This document shows positions 16,750 to 24,647 of a stretch of DNA of 64,000 nt, in pieces. Source of the DNA: Mycetocola sp. GTDB lineage: Bacteria > Actinomycetota > Actinomycetes > Actinomycetales > Microbacteriaceae. Below the pieces are notes generated by a model. That model ran no database searches and had not been told where the DNA came from. It saw only the letters and a program-made list of their open reading frames with translations. Within the stretch, counting starts at the first letter, position 1. Every line of letters begins with the position of its first letter. Position numbers and translations under genes: made by a program. The stretch is from contig NZ_JAODMP010000085.1 of the NCBI RefSeq assembly GCF_025464835.1, positions 1-64,000 of the forward strand. Direction: 5' to 3'.

Positions 16750-16788
16750 ACTCGGCCCCTTCCTCCTTCCCGGGGGGAGGGGCCGAGT
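16750..16788 (+). terminator. Strong hairpin after the sugar-binding protein gene
   Basis: ACTCGGCCCC (16750-16759) pairs perfectly with GGGGCCGAGT (16779-16788), and the stem can extend inward with T-A, T-G and C-G pairs. No T-run follows. The next gene starts at 16810 on the same strand, so the hairpin may attenuate read-through or protect the 3' end of the binding-protein mRNA. Confidence 0.6.
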
Positions 16789-16809
16789 CGCACCCGGAGG
16801 AATACCGCC

Positions 16810-17775
16810 ATGCCGCCAGCCAGGAGCCAGCTTGGATTCGGACCGCTGTCATTCGGTGGAGCGTCGCTCGGCAACCTGTTCCGTGCGGTTGACAACGCTC
16901 AGGCGACGGCGACCCTGGAGACCGTGTGGGATCTCGGCATCCGCTACTTCGACACGTCGCCGCACTACGGACTGGGCCTCTCGGAGCGGAGGATCGGGAG
17001 ATTCCTCAAAGGCAAGCCCCGCGACGAGTTCGTGATCAGTACGAAGGTGGGGCGGCTGCTCGAACCCACTCCGGAGCGTGCCCACCAGCCCGATGACACG
17101 TGGTTTCTGGTGCCGGCGACGGCGCGGCGGGTATGGGATTACTCAGCGGACGGCATCCGGAAGAGCCTCGAGGACTCGCTCGACCGGCTCGGACTGGACC
17201 GCGTCGACATCCTCTACCTGCACGACCCGGAACAGTATGGGGTTCCCGGCGACATCCCCAGCGCCCTGGACGCGCTGGTTGGCTTGCGCGACGAGGGCCT
17301 CGTCGCCGCGGTCGGGGTTGGAACGAGTGATCTCGGCATCCTGCGTTCGGCGGTGGCGGCAAGCGATATCGATCTCGCCATGGTTTCGAACCGTTATACG
17401 TTGCTCGACTCGTCCGCCCGGATAGGGCTGTCAGACCTGTGCCGCACTCGAGGCGTCGGCATCGTCAACGTCGGCGTGTTCAACTCCGGGATACTCGCCA
17501 CGAGCGAGCCGCGCGAAGGAGCGCATTACGAATACGGTCCGGTCCCGTCCACCATTCAGGCGAAGGCGCACCGACTCGCTGCCATCTGCGCGGACCACGG
17601 CGTTGAACTGCCCGCTGCGGCGCTCCAGTACAGCTTGCGCGACGACGTCGTTCGAACGGTCGTCGTCGGCTCGGCCGACCCAGTTGAGATGCGCCAGAAC
17701 GTCGAGCGGATGGCGGCGCCCATCCCAGGCGGATTGTGGGCAGAGCTTGAAGCACAGGGGCTCATCCCCGCCTGA
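16810..17775 (+). CDS. Aldo/keto reductase, probable aldose 1-dehydrogenase (second copy)
   Basis: 321 residues with the catalytic tetrad Asp48, Tyr53 (YFDTSPHYGLG), Lys79 (STKVG) and His138 (YLHDPE). It is a clear paralogue of the fucose-operon enzyme at 7939-8895. GGAGG precedes the ATG. It is the last gene of the importer cluster and ends nine bases from the convergent PTE-family lactonase gene. Together they would turn an imported aldose into a lactone and then an aldonic acid. Family members accept L-fucose, D-arabinose, L-galactose and L-xylose; the substrate here is not known. Confidence 0.88.
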   Translation: MPPARSQLGFGPLSFGGASLGNLFRAVDNAQATATLETVWDLGIRYFDTSPHYGLGLSERRIGRFLKGKPRDEFVISTKVGRLLEPTPERAHQPDDTWFLVPATARRVWDYSADGIRKSLEDSLDRLGLDRVDILYLHDPEQYGVPGDIPSALDALVGLRDEGLVAAVGVGTSDLGILRSAVAASDIDLAMVSNRYTLLDSSARIGLSDLCRTRGVGIVNVGVFNSGILATSEPREGAHYEYGPVPSTIQAKAHRLAAICADHGVELPAAALQYSLRDDVVRTVVVGSADPVEMRQNVERMAAPIPGGLWAELEAQGLIPA

Positions 17776-17784
17776 TCGGATGCC

Positions 17785-18726
17785 TCAGCGCACGTCCCAC
17801 GCCAGCCAGCGGTGCGCATTCGACGTGAGGATGTCGGAGAGCGCCTCGTGCCCGATCCGCTCCGCCAGCCGGGGGAGATACCGACGCCCGAGGTAGGCGA
17901 GACCCGGCATTCCGCCGTAGGACTCGTACCGGCTTCTCCGTGCCACATCGCCGCCGAGGACGACGGTTGCTCCCGCTGCCACGACGTCGGCGGTGAGGTC
18001 GAGCAACTCGGCGTCGGTGCGGCTGCGCGGTCGAGCCATCCCGTCGTAGCCCAGCACAGCGCCACGCGCGGCCAGGTCGAGGTGGAGCCCCGGGTCGGGG
18101 TTGCGGTCGGCGTGCGCAAGAACCACCCGGGAGGGTCGCACACCGAATGCCTCCAGCACGTCGAGAACCTCATGGGCAGCTGTCCCGAACTCGAGATGCA
18201 CCATGACGGGGGCGCCGGTCTCGACGTGGGCCGCGGCCACGCCGGACAGCGCTCGCTGCTCGAAGGCCGAGATCTGCCAGTAATCGATCCCCGCCTTGAG
18301 CACGCCAGCGCGCACCGTGCTCCTGGCGCCGGGCGGACCGTCGTCGTTGGGCGGCATCCCCGTTGTCAGATCGGCGAGAAAGAGAGCCGTGAGCGCTGTC
18401 TCGTCGAGGTTTCGCAACCAGTGGTCGTCGGCGTAGTGGGCGTCGCGGTGGGCGCCGGTCGTCGCCACGACTTTCAGCGAGGTCGCGGCGCTGATCCGGG
18501 CGACCGCTCGGGGGTCGCGGCCGAGCCCGACCGGTGTGGCGTCGACCATGGCGTCGAAACCGCTCGCTCGCAGCGCCGCCGCCTCAGCGCGCGACGCCGC
18601 CTCGTCGGTCAGCTCATCGCCCGGCAACAGCGGTGAGACCTGGAAGAGGTGCTCGTGGTAGTTCACCCGGCCGATCTCGCCCGCGGCGACGTCGCCGAGC
18701 ACCGTGCGAATGAACGGCGTGATCAT
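17785..18726 (-). CDS. Phosphotriesterase-family hydrolase, probable sugar lactonase
   Basis: 313 residues with all metal ligands of the PTE family: His24 and His26 (VNYHEHLFQV), Lys144 as the likely carboxylated bridge (GVLKAGIDYW), His177 (MVHLEFG), His205 (VLAHADRNPD) and Asp260 (VLGGDVARR). Several relatives hydrolyse sugar lactones or phosphorylated lactones, which fits a place after the aldose dehydrogenase. The ATG at 18726 overlaps the AroE-like gene's stop by four bases; upstream extension of the frame would run antiparallel through nothing recognisable. It is the last gene of a nine-gene operon. Lactone rather than phosphotriester hydrolysis is inferred from context. Confidence 0.85.
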   Translation of the reverse strand: MITPFIRTVLGDVAAGEIGRVNYHEHLFQVSPLLPGDELTDEAASRAEAAALRASGFDAMVDATPVGLGRDPRAVARISAATSLKVVATTGAHRDAHYADDHWLRNLDETALTALFLADLTTGMPPNDDGPPGARSTVRAGVLKAGIDYWQISAFEQRALSGVAAAHVETGAPVMVHLEFGTAAHEVLDVLEAFGVRPSRVVLAHADRNPDPGLHLDLAARGAVLGYDGMARPRSRTDAELLDLTADVVAAGATVVLGGDVARRSRYESYGGMPGLAYLGRRYLPRLAERIGHEALSDILTSNAHRWLAWDVR

Positions 18727-19634
18727 CGGTCGTTCAGGGCAGCGTCGGCCAGTCGCTTCACCAGCTGCTCGTTCATTTCCAGCGAAAACACCTCCGCGAT
18801 CACCTGCGTCCAGCCGTGGATGAAGTACCGCCAACCATCGACGATGACGAGCTCGGCGGATCCCTCCTGCCGCCTGGCCTGTGCGAGGAACTCGAGGCTG
18901 CCGCGATAATTGAATTCCCACACGTACGCGTTGTGGGGGAACACAGCAGAGTCCGGGAGCGGCGACCCTGGCCGGTCCTTACCGAGCCCCGACGCGTTCA
19001 CCACCAGGCTTGACGCAGGGAGCGCAGTGAGCAGCGCCCTCGTCGCATCCTGGTCGGATGCCAGCAGATAGCGGATTGCCTCAGGTGGGGTGCCGCGACG
19101 AGCATGGACATCGCGGAGATGCTCGAGTCTGAACGTGCTGGTGTCTGTCACGGTGATCGAGTCCGGGCGGTCGTCCCGCTCGCTGAGATGCCAGCTCAGC
19201 GCGGTCCCTGCGCCTCCGGCGCCCATGATCAGCGCGTGCGCCCCGGTCGAATCGAAGTGATTCGCAGGGAGGAACTCGCTCAACGCCAGCCCGGCAGTGA
19301 TCGGGTCTTTCGCATGACCGAGCAGGGCACCGTCCCGTTTCGAGATGCTGGAGATCTCCCCGCAGAGCGTGCTGAACGTGTCGAGCTCGTCGAAAAGGTC
19401 GTGTGCGGCTTCGAACAAGGCCATCTTGTGCGTTGTGACCAGTGCACCGAGGTGGTGGGGATCGTCCCGGATCTGCTCGACGAGCGTGCGGTAATTCTCG
19501 ACGGTCGCGTCGAGCGGGAGGTCATGTCCGATCAGGGTGCGTGTGGGCAGGTTCAGGATCTCCGCCCAGCGGGGGAAGATCCGCATGATCGAGGATTCGG
19601 CTGTGCTCACCCCGACGAATCCCATGTGGGTCAT
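18723..19634 (-). CDS. Shikimate/quinate dehydrogenase-like protein with altered substrate site
   Basis: 303 residues with AroE-type architecture: an N-terminal substrate half and a C-terminal NAD(P) half containing GAGGAGTA (138-145). The catalytic Lys70 (VTTHK) and Asp110 are kept, but the usual NTD motif before that Asp reads AKD (GHAKDPITAG), and the SxS loop that holds the shikimate carboxylate near residue 10 reads STAES. The context is sugar catabolism, not aromatic synthesis. I infer a dehydrogenase for a polyhydroxy acid or keto acid of this pathway. Four-base overlaps on both sides show tight coupling to the aldolase and lactonase genes. Confidence 0.82.
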   Translation of the reverse strand: MTHMGFVGVSTAESSIMRIFPRWAEILNLPTRTLIGHDLPLDATVENYRTLVEQIRDDPHHLGALVTTHKMALFEAAHDLFDELDTFSTLCGEISSISKRDGALLGHAKDPITAGLALSEFLPANHFDSTGAHALIMGAGGAGTALSWHLSERDDRPDSITVTDTSTFRLEHLRDVHARRGTPPEAIRYLLASDQDATRALLTALPASSLVVNASGLGKDRPGSPLPDSAVFPHNAYVWEFNYRGSLEFLAQARRQEGSAELVIVDGWRYFIHGWTQVIAEVFSLEMNEQLVKRLADAALNDR

Positions 19635-20257
19635 GCGCCCACCCCCGACGCGGAGAACGTTTCTGCGCGACGCGTGATCGCCGCCCAGTCCCCGGATGCC
19701 AGGGCCGCCGACGATACGAGGTCGCTGCCCGCACCCACAGCGACCGCGCCCGCTGCGATCCAGTCACCGATGTTCTCGGGGCTCACGCCGCCGGTCGGCA
19801 TCAGCGGCACGTCGGGGAAGGGGCCGCGAAGCGCCTTGAGGTAGCCCGGTCCTCCCAGAGATGCCGGGAAAATCTTGACAACGTCGCTGCCGTACTCCAC
19901 GGCCGCCATCACCTCGCTCGGTGTCAGCGCGCCGGTCATCACCGTGAGCCCGGTCGCCTTCATGGCGGCCGTGAGTCTCTCGCGTGTGCCGGGGCTGACG
20001 AGAAACCGAGCACCGGCATCCGCCGCTTGTTCCGCCTGCTCTTGGGTGGTGACTGTGCCAGCTCCGAGGTAGATCCGGTCGCCGTACTTCTCGTCGAGCG
20101 CCCGGATCACGGCGGGTGCATCGGGGGTCGAGTAGGTGATCTCGAGCCCGGTGACTCCTCCGTCGACGAGGGCGTCGGCAGCCCGCAGGGCGCTTTCGGA
20201 CGTTGGCGCGCGCAGCACCGCAAGGACGCGAGTGGTTTTGAGGGTATCGAGCGACAT
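19631..20257 (-). CDS. KDPG/KHG-type aldolase
   Basis: 208-residue class I aldolase that cleaves 2-keto-3-deoxy (phospho)sugar acids to pyruvate and an aldehyde. The Schiff-base Lys128 (DVVKIFPAS), Glu39 (LEITYST) and Arg16 (AVLRA) are in place, as is the phosphate-binding GGVSPENIG. Length matches the family (about 205-215). GGAAGG precedes the ATG and the gene starts three bases after the hydroxyacid dehydrogenase. The presence of this enzyme means the operon ends in pyruvate plus a triose or smaller aldehyde (phosphate), but no dehydratase is visible in the operon to make its substrate. Confidence 0.92.
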   Translation of the reverse strand: MSLDTLKTTRVLAVLRAPTSESALRAADALVDGGVTGLEITYSTPDAPAVIRALDEKYGDRIYLGAGTVTTQEQAEQAADAGARFLVSPGTRERLTAAMKATGLTVMTGALTPSEVMAAVEYGSDVVKIFPASLGGPGYLKALRGPFPDVPLMPTGGVSPENIGDWIAAGAVAVGAGSDLVSSAALASGDWAAITRRAETFSASGVGA

Positions 20258-20260
20258 GGG

Positions 20261-21217
20261 TCAGCCTTCCAACGGGACGGGGAACGGGGGAGTGGCGCCG
20301 GCGAGCACGGCAAGTACATTCGACACGGCCATCGACCCCATGGCGTCGACCGCCTCGACGGTCTGGGCGCCGAAGTGGGGTGTGATCACCACCCGGTCGG
20401 CGAGATCGTCGGCCAAGAGCGGCGACGTCAGCCCTGCGGTGTCTCCGGCCAGGGTGTCGGCGGCGAAACCCGCCAGGCGTCCGTCCCGAAGGGCGGCGGC
20501 GAGAGGCCCTTCGTCGATCAGGTCGGGCCTGGCGGTGTTCACGAGAACGAGGCCTCGGCGTGCGGATGCCAGCCAACCGGAATCGACGATCACCGCCCCG
20601 CCCGGTGCGTGAAGCGACACCAGATCGCAACGTGCGGGCATCTCGGCGACATCGAGCGGCTGGGCGTCGGCCGCGCGGATCGCGTCGTCACCGAGCCATG
20701 GATCATGCGCGACGATGCGGGAGCCGAATCCGGAGAGCCGCCGGGCGACGCCCTGGCCGATTCTGCCGAACCCGACGATGCCGATGGTGAGAGAGCCGAG
20801 TTCGCGGCCACGGAGCACCGACCAGTTGCCCATTCGAACCCGGCGGTCGCCCTCGGTAGTGCCGCGCAGGACGGCGAGCATGAGGCCGACCGCATGGTCG
20901 GCAACGGCGCCACTGTTTGCCCCGGGAGTGTTGGTCACCAGGATGCCGCGTTCGGCGGCCGCGGCACGGTCGACGGCGTCGATCCCGACGCCGTAGCGGG
21001 CGACCACCTTAAGTCGAGGTGCCGCGTCGAGATGGGCTGCGGTGATCGGGCCGGTGCCAGCGATCCACGCGTCGATGTGCGCCAACTGCGGCCCGAGCTC
21101 GTCGAGATGATGCGTGGACGACCCACGTGTCACCTGGTGACCTTCCGCGGCGAGCTCGCCGAGAAGGTCCCGGGACCCGGAGGAGAAGGAACGGCTGGTG
21201 GCGAGGATGTGGGCCAT
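20261..21217 (-). CDS. D-2-hydroxyacid dehydrogenase (phosphoglycerate dehydrogenase-like)
   Basis: 318 residues of the NAD-dependent 2-hydroxyacid dehydrogenase family. GIVGFGRIGQGVA is the dinucleotide motif, LVNTARPDLIDEGPL carries the catalytic Arg, and VVITPHFGAQT the catalytic His. The usual Glu-Pro after the Asp region is replaced by AADTLAGDTAG. I use the ATG at 21217, which overlaps the kinase stop by one base; an upstream ATG at 21244 lies inside the kinase gene. It could reduce a keto acid or oxidise a 2-hydroxy acid in this pathway. Confidence 0.86.
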   Translation of the reverse strand: MAHILATSRSFSSGSRDLLGELAAEGHQVTRGSSTHHLDELGPQLAHIDAWIAGTGPITAAHLDAAPRLKVVARYGVGIDAVDRAAAAERGILVTNTPGANSGAVADHAVGLMLAVLRGTTEGDRRVRMGNWSVLRGRELGSLTIGIVGFGRIGQGVARRLSGFGSRIVAHDPWLGDDAIRAADAQPLDVAEMPARCDLVSLHAPGGAVIVDSGWLASARRGLVLVNTARPDLIDEGPLAAALRDGRLAGFAADTLAGDTAGLTSPLLADDLADRVVITPHFGAQTVEAVDAMGSMAVSNVLAVLAGATPPFPVPLEG

Positions 21218-22716
21218 CAGCCGGGGAACCTGCCGGAGTTCCATGTCTCGAGGCTGGCGTAACCGTCGAGGAAGACCTGATGCCTGGCCAGGTAGTCGGT
21301 GTGACGGGACCCGTCAGGCGTGAACTCGGCAGTGACCTCCGACAGCCCGCGGGCGGCGCTGAAGTCGTCGACGAGGCCCAGGCCGACAGCGGCGGTGACC
21401 GCGGCCCCGAGACTGTTCGCCTCTTCGACGATGCTGCGGCGGCGCACAGGAACCCCCCACACATCGGCGAGGATCTGTAGCCACACGTCGCTGGCTGCCC
21501 CGCCACCGATCGCATCGATCCGGTCCACCACCGCACCGGATTCGCGGAAAGCGTGGATGCAGGTGAGCAGGTTGAATGCCACGCCCTCAAGCACGGCCCG
21601 TGTCATCGCCGCGCGTCCGTGGTGCCGGCCGATGCCGAGGAATGCGCCGGAAGCATCCGGGTTCCAGTGGGGAGAGCGTTCGCCGAGAAGATAGGGCAGG
21701 AAGTAGAGGCCGCTTGTAGAGGCTCCGGCGGTGGACGCGTCAGCCACCAGGGCGGAGAGCGTAGCGCTGGAGGGGTGAGGGTCGAGCAGTTCCGACACCC
21801 AGGCGAGGGCGGCACCGCCGGCCTGCATCGTCGCCGTTGGCACGTAGCTACCTGGGACGACGTTGTCGAAGGTCATGGTGCGCATGAGCGGGTCATACAC
21901 CGGGGTGTCGCTGGCGAAAGAGATCCACGAGGAGGTGCCAAGCGAAACGTATGCCCCGTCGTCTGGAGCTACGATACCGGCGCCGACGGCGGCTATCGGG
22001 CCGTCGCCCCCGCCCATCACAACCCGGGTTCCCGCGCGAAGACCCGTCGCACTCGCCGCGTCCGCCGTCAGGTCGCCGACGACGGCCGTGGAGTCGAGGA
22101 TCTCGGGAAAGAGGGAGTGGTCGAGGCGTGCGGCGGAGAGCATCTCGGGCGACCATGAGCCGAGCGCCTGGTCGTAGGCGTTCGTGGCGGAGGCATCCGA
22201 CCGGTCGGTTGCGAGTCGCCCCGTGAGCCTGTGAATCACGAAATCCTTGGCCACACAGAAATGCCGGACCCGCGCGAAGATATCCGGTTCGTGATCACGC
22301 ACCCACATAACCTTCTCGAGGGAGTAAGTGGGATTGAGCCGGTGCCCCAGCAGTGAGTAGGCACGGTCCCGCCCGATGACGGATTCGAGGGCTGTGGTCT
22401 GCGCACCCGAGCGGGTATCGGCCCAGATGATCGCCGGTCGAACCGGTCGGTACTCGGCGTCGAGCAGCACAGCCCCCATCATCTGGCCGCTGATGGCCAG
22501 ACCGGTCACCTGGCCCGGGTCGACCTCGGAGCGGGCGATCAACTCCCGCGTCGCCTGGACGACCGCGCTCCACCAGTCCTCAGCGTTTTGCTCGGCGACA
22601 CCGCCGTCGGCGAAGTGTGCCGGGTAGCCGACGGTGACGGCGCTCAGCAGGCGGCCGTCATCCGTGTGCAGGGAGGCCTTGTTTCCCGTCGTGCCGAGAT
22701 CGTGGGCGAGGATCAC
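21217..22716 (-). CDS. FGGY-family carbohydrate kinase (xylulokinase-like)
   Basis: 499 residues in two RNase-H-like halves. ILAHDLGTTGNKASL is the first phosphate-binding motif, LAISGQMMGAV and AIIWADTRS are FGGY substrate regions, GGGDGPIAAVGAG contains the catalytic Asp, and IDAIGGGAASDVWLQI is the second ATP motif. The length and the motifs are closest to xylulokinase, but the family also phosphorylates gluconate, erythritol, fuculose and ribulose. The start is a GTG five bases after the cupin gene, without a strong ribosome site, so translational coupling is likely. Substrate unknown. Confidence 0.88.
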   Translation of the reverse strand: MILAHDLGTTGNKASLHTDDGRLLSAVTVGYPAHFADGGVAEQNAEDWWSAVVQATRELIARSEVDPGQVTGLAISGQMMGAVLLDAEYRPVRPAIIWADTRSGAQTTALESVIGRDRAYSLLGHRLNPTYSLEKVMWVRDHEPDIFARVRHFCVAKDFVIHRLTGRLATDRSDASATNAYDQALGSWSPEMLSAARLDHSLFPEILDSTAVVGDLTADAASATGLRAGTRVVMGGGDGPIAAVGAGIVAPDDGAYVSLGTSSWISFASDTPVYDPLMRTMTFDNVVPGSYVPTATMQAGGAALAWVSELLDPHPSSATLSALVADASTAGASTSGLYFLPYLLGERSPHWNPDASGAFLGIGRHHGRAAMTRAVLEGVAFNLLTCIHAFRESGAVVDRIDAIGGGAASDVWLQILADVWGVPVRRRSIVEEANSLGAAVTAAVGLGLVDDFSAARGLSEVTAEFTPDGSRHTDYLARHQVFLDGYASLETWNSGRFPG

Positions 22717-22721
22717 GGCGA

Positions 22722-23300
22722 TCAGCTCGCGTCGTAGTCGACGAACTCGACGCCGGACTCGCCGGTCAGGACACGGCGTCCCATCCCGTGCTCGAGCACC
22801 CAGCCGTAATCGTGCCCGGCTCCTCCCGGGTAGACGGCGAGGAACGAGTACGGCTCGTCACCGACGTTGACGCTGCGGTGAGCCCACCCCGGAGGGATGT
22901 AGCCGATGATGCCGGGTGTCATGTCGACCCATTGGGTCTCCGTTCCGTCGAACATCAAAAGCCCGCCGCGCCCGGAAATGCCGAGATAGATTTCGCCCTG
23001 GTGGTTCGGGTGCTGATGACCTTTGGTCATCCACAGTTCCCCGGCGGTCGAGCCAGGCTGGATGGTGGTGATCGACTGGGGCAGTTCGCGCTCGATCTCG
23101 GGCACACGCGAGGAGACGACGGAGTACACCACAGGGTCGCCGTCGCTGACCGCCTTCTCCCATGCCTCGTGGTCGCGGAAGAGTCCCTCGAGATCGGACA
23201 TCCGGCGGGCGAGCGTCGGGCCCTCGGGTTGGAGGGTGCCGCCGGCCGGATCGAAACGGATGCTCATCGGTGGCACGGGAAGGGGTGAGTAGCTCGTCAC
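22722..23300 (-). CDS. Cupin-type glucose-6-phosphate isomerase
   Basis: 192-residue protein of the cupin phosphoglucose isomerase family, best known from archaea, which interconverts glucose 6-phosphate and fructose 6-phosphate with a metal. TKGHQHPNHQGEIYLGISG provides His, His and Glu metal ligands, and IPPGWAHRSVNVGDEP the fourth His. A GTG start has AGGAGAG upstream. The gene begins a promoter-proximal segment: a large palindrome lies 60 bases upstream of it. In this operon it may isomerise another sugar phosphate; that is inference. Confidence 0.83.
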   Translation of the reverse strand: MTSYSPLPVPPMSIRFDPAGGTLQPEGPTLARRMSDLEGLFRDHEAWEKAVSDGDPVVYSVVSSRVPEIERELPQSITTIQPGSTAGELWMTKGHQHPNHQGEIYLGISGRGGLLMFDGTETQWVDMTPGIIGYIPPGWAHRSVNVGDEPYSFLAVYPGGAGHDYGWVLEHGMGRRVLTGESGVEFVDYDAS

Positions 23301-23347
23301 AATCTCTCCTCGATCGGGCAGCGGCGGTGCTGCGCTCCCAGAGTATC

Positions 23348-23380
23348 TGTAATGACACGTAACATGTAATTACATGTCAC
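23348..23380. promoter_or_regulatory. Large palindromic operator upstream of the cupin gene
   Basis: ACATGTAATTACATGT (23362-23377) is a perfect 16-bp palindrome, extending to 22 bp (23359-23380) with a single mismatched pair. The word TGTAATGACA (23348-23357) sits beside it, and its reverse complement TGTCATTACA recurs at 25660 upstream of rbsK. AT-rich against a GC-rich background and placed between gntR and the cupin gene, it is a likely site for the HutC-type GntR regulator encoded next to it. Confidence 0.65.
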
Positions 23381-23402
23381 GAATTCTCTCGACGGAGCCG
23401 GC

Positions 23403-24227
23403 TCAGTTCGGACCGCTGTGCCGGAGCGAGGCCGTGCTCACCTCAGTCGGCGCCGCGTTCAGCTGGAACTCGAATCGGCTGCGGTCGCCCCGGTGGTACG
23501 CGACGAAGAACTCCATCGGCCGGTCTCTCTCATCGAAGCCGATACTGCGGAGCACCAGGAGAGCCTTGCCCGTGCCCACGCCGAGCAGCGCCCCTTGTTC
23601 CTCAGTCGCCGAAGCGGCCTCGGCAGAGCGCACTCCGCGAACCGCTCGGATGCCGTGGGTCGCGAGGACCGCATACAAGGACTGATCGCTGAGATCCTCC
23701 TGCAGCACAGCTTGGCCGATGTCGTGCGGCAGATACGTCGTCGTCCAGGACCACGGCTCGTCGTCGACGTGGCGAAGCCGCTCGATGACGACGACCGCCG
23801 TCCCTGGGGCGACGCCGAGAGCATCCGCCACTTCATCATCGGCCGGAGCGACCTCCTGCCGGCGAACGTCGCTGTGCACGTGGCCTCCACGCGCCGCGAC
23901 CTCCTGGAACAGGCCGGTCAGGGTGTGAACGAGACTCTCGGGGGTCTTCTGGTGGGCGACGAAAGTGCCCTTGCCCTTGACCCGTTCAATCACTCCCTGG
24001 TGTTCGAGCTGCGACAGGGCCTGCCGAACGACGGTGCGGGAGACGCCGAACTGTTCGCACAGTTTGTGTTCACCGGGCAGGAGATCACCCGGGCGGAGGG
24101 CGAGGCGGGTGATGTCGTCAATGATCCGGTGCTTGAGCTGGTGGTACATCGGCGTCGGCGCCTGCCGGTCGATGTCGGCGGCCGTTCCGCGGTCGATGTC
24201 TGGTTCGGGGCTGGTCAGAAGTGTCAC
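23403..24227 (-). CDS. GntR-family regulator, HutC/UTRA type
   Basis: 274 residues. Residues 25-95 form the winged helix (PMYHQLKHRIIDDI, VSRTVVRQALSQLEHQGVIERVKGKGTFV) and residues 110-260 the UTRA ligand-sensing domain, typical of regulators that respond to phosphorylated sugars. The start is a GTG, 15 bases after rbsD, without a good ribosome site. It is embedded in the operon between rbsD and the cupin gene and lies beside the palindrome at 23348-23380, so self-regulation of the operon is likely. Confidence 0.92.
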   Translation of the reverse strand: MTLLTSPEPDIDRGTAADIDRQAPTPMYHQLKHRIIDDITRLALRPGDLLPGEHKLCEQFGVSRTVVRQALSQLEHQGVIERVKGKGTFVAHQKTPESLVHTLTGLFQEVAARGGHVHSDVRRQEVAPADDEVADALGVAPGTAVVVIERLRHVDDEPWSWTTTYLPHDIGQAVLQEDLSDQSLYAVLATHGIRAVRGVRSAEAASATEEQGALLGVGTGKALLVLRSIGFDERDRPMEFFVAYHRGDRSRFEFQLNAAPTEVSTASLRHSGPN

Positions 24228-24242
24228 GGTGGTCGATTCTTC

Positions 24243-24647
24243 TCAGTACGCGACGCCGGCCTGCAGGAGGACGTTGGCGTATGGCGTGTACTCGCCGGAG
24301 CGCACGAAGGCCCGGGCGTCACGGGTGCGGAGCTTGAATTCGGTGTGGGGCACCAGCGTGATCTGGACGCCGAGTGGGTCGAGCCGGTCGCGCAGCGCCT
24401 GGAGCACGTGGGGGCTGTGCTCCTCGATCTCGGCGGAGACTGTGGCGCCTTCGACGACGAGTTCGGCAAGGACGGTGTCGAGCACGTCGAAGAACGCCGG
24501 GGCGCCCGGCCGGTACGCAAGATCGACTCGCTCCGAGCCGGCGGGGATCGGCAGGCCGGCGTCCGTGACGACGATGAGGTCGGTGTGCCCGGTCTCGGAG
24601 ATGATCCGGGAGAGCTGCGGGTTGATGGTGGTGTTCGTGCTTCTCAT
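24243..24647 (-). CDS. rbsD: D-ribose pyranase
   Basis: 134-residue mutarotase that converts beta-pyranose ribose to the furanose used by ribokinase. LSRIISETGHTDLIVVTDAGLPIP carries the conserved His20 and Asp28, and the C-terminus YANVLLQAGVAY matches the family end. It overlaps rbsK by four bases. As the neighbours are not a plain ribose operon, it may serve another pentose or hexose. Confidence 0.9.
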   Translation of the reverse strand: MRSTNTTINPQLSRIISETGHTDLIVVTDAGLPIPAGSERVDLAYRPGAPAFFDVLDTVLAELVVEGATVSAEIEEHSPHVLQALRDRLDPLGVQITLVPHTEFKLRTRDARAFVRSGEYTPYANVLLQAGVAY

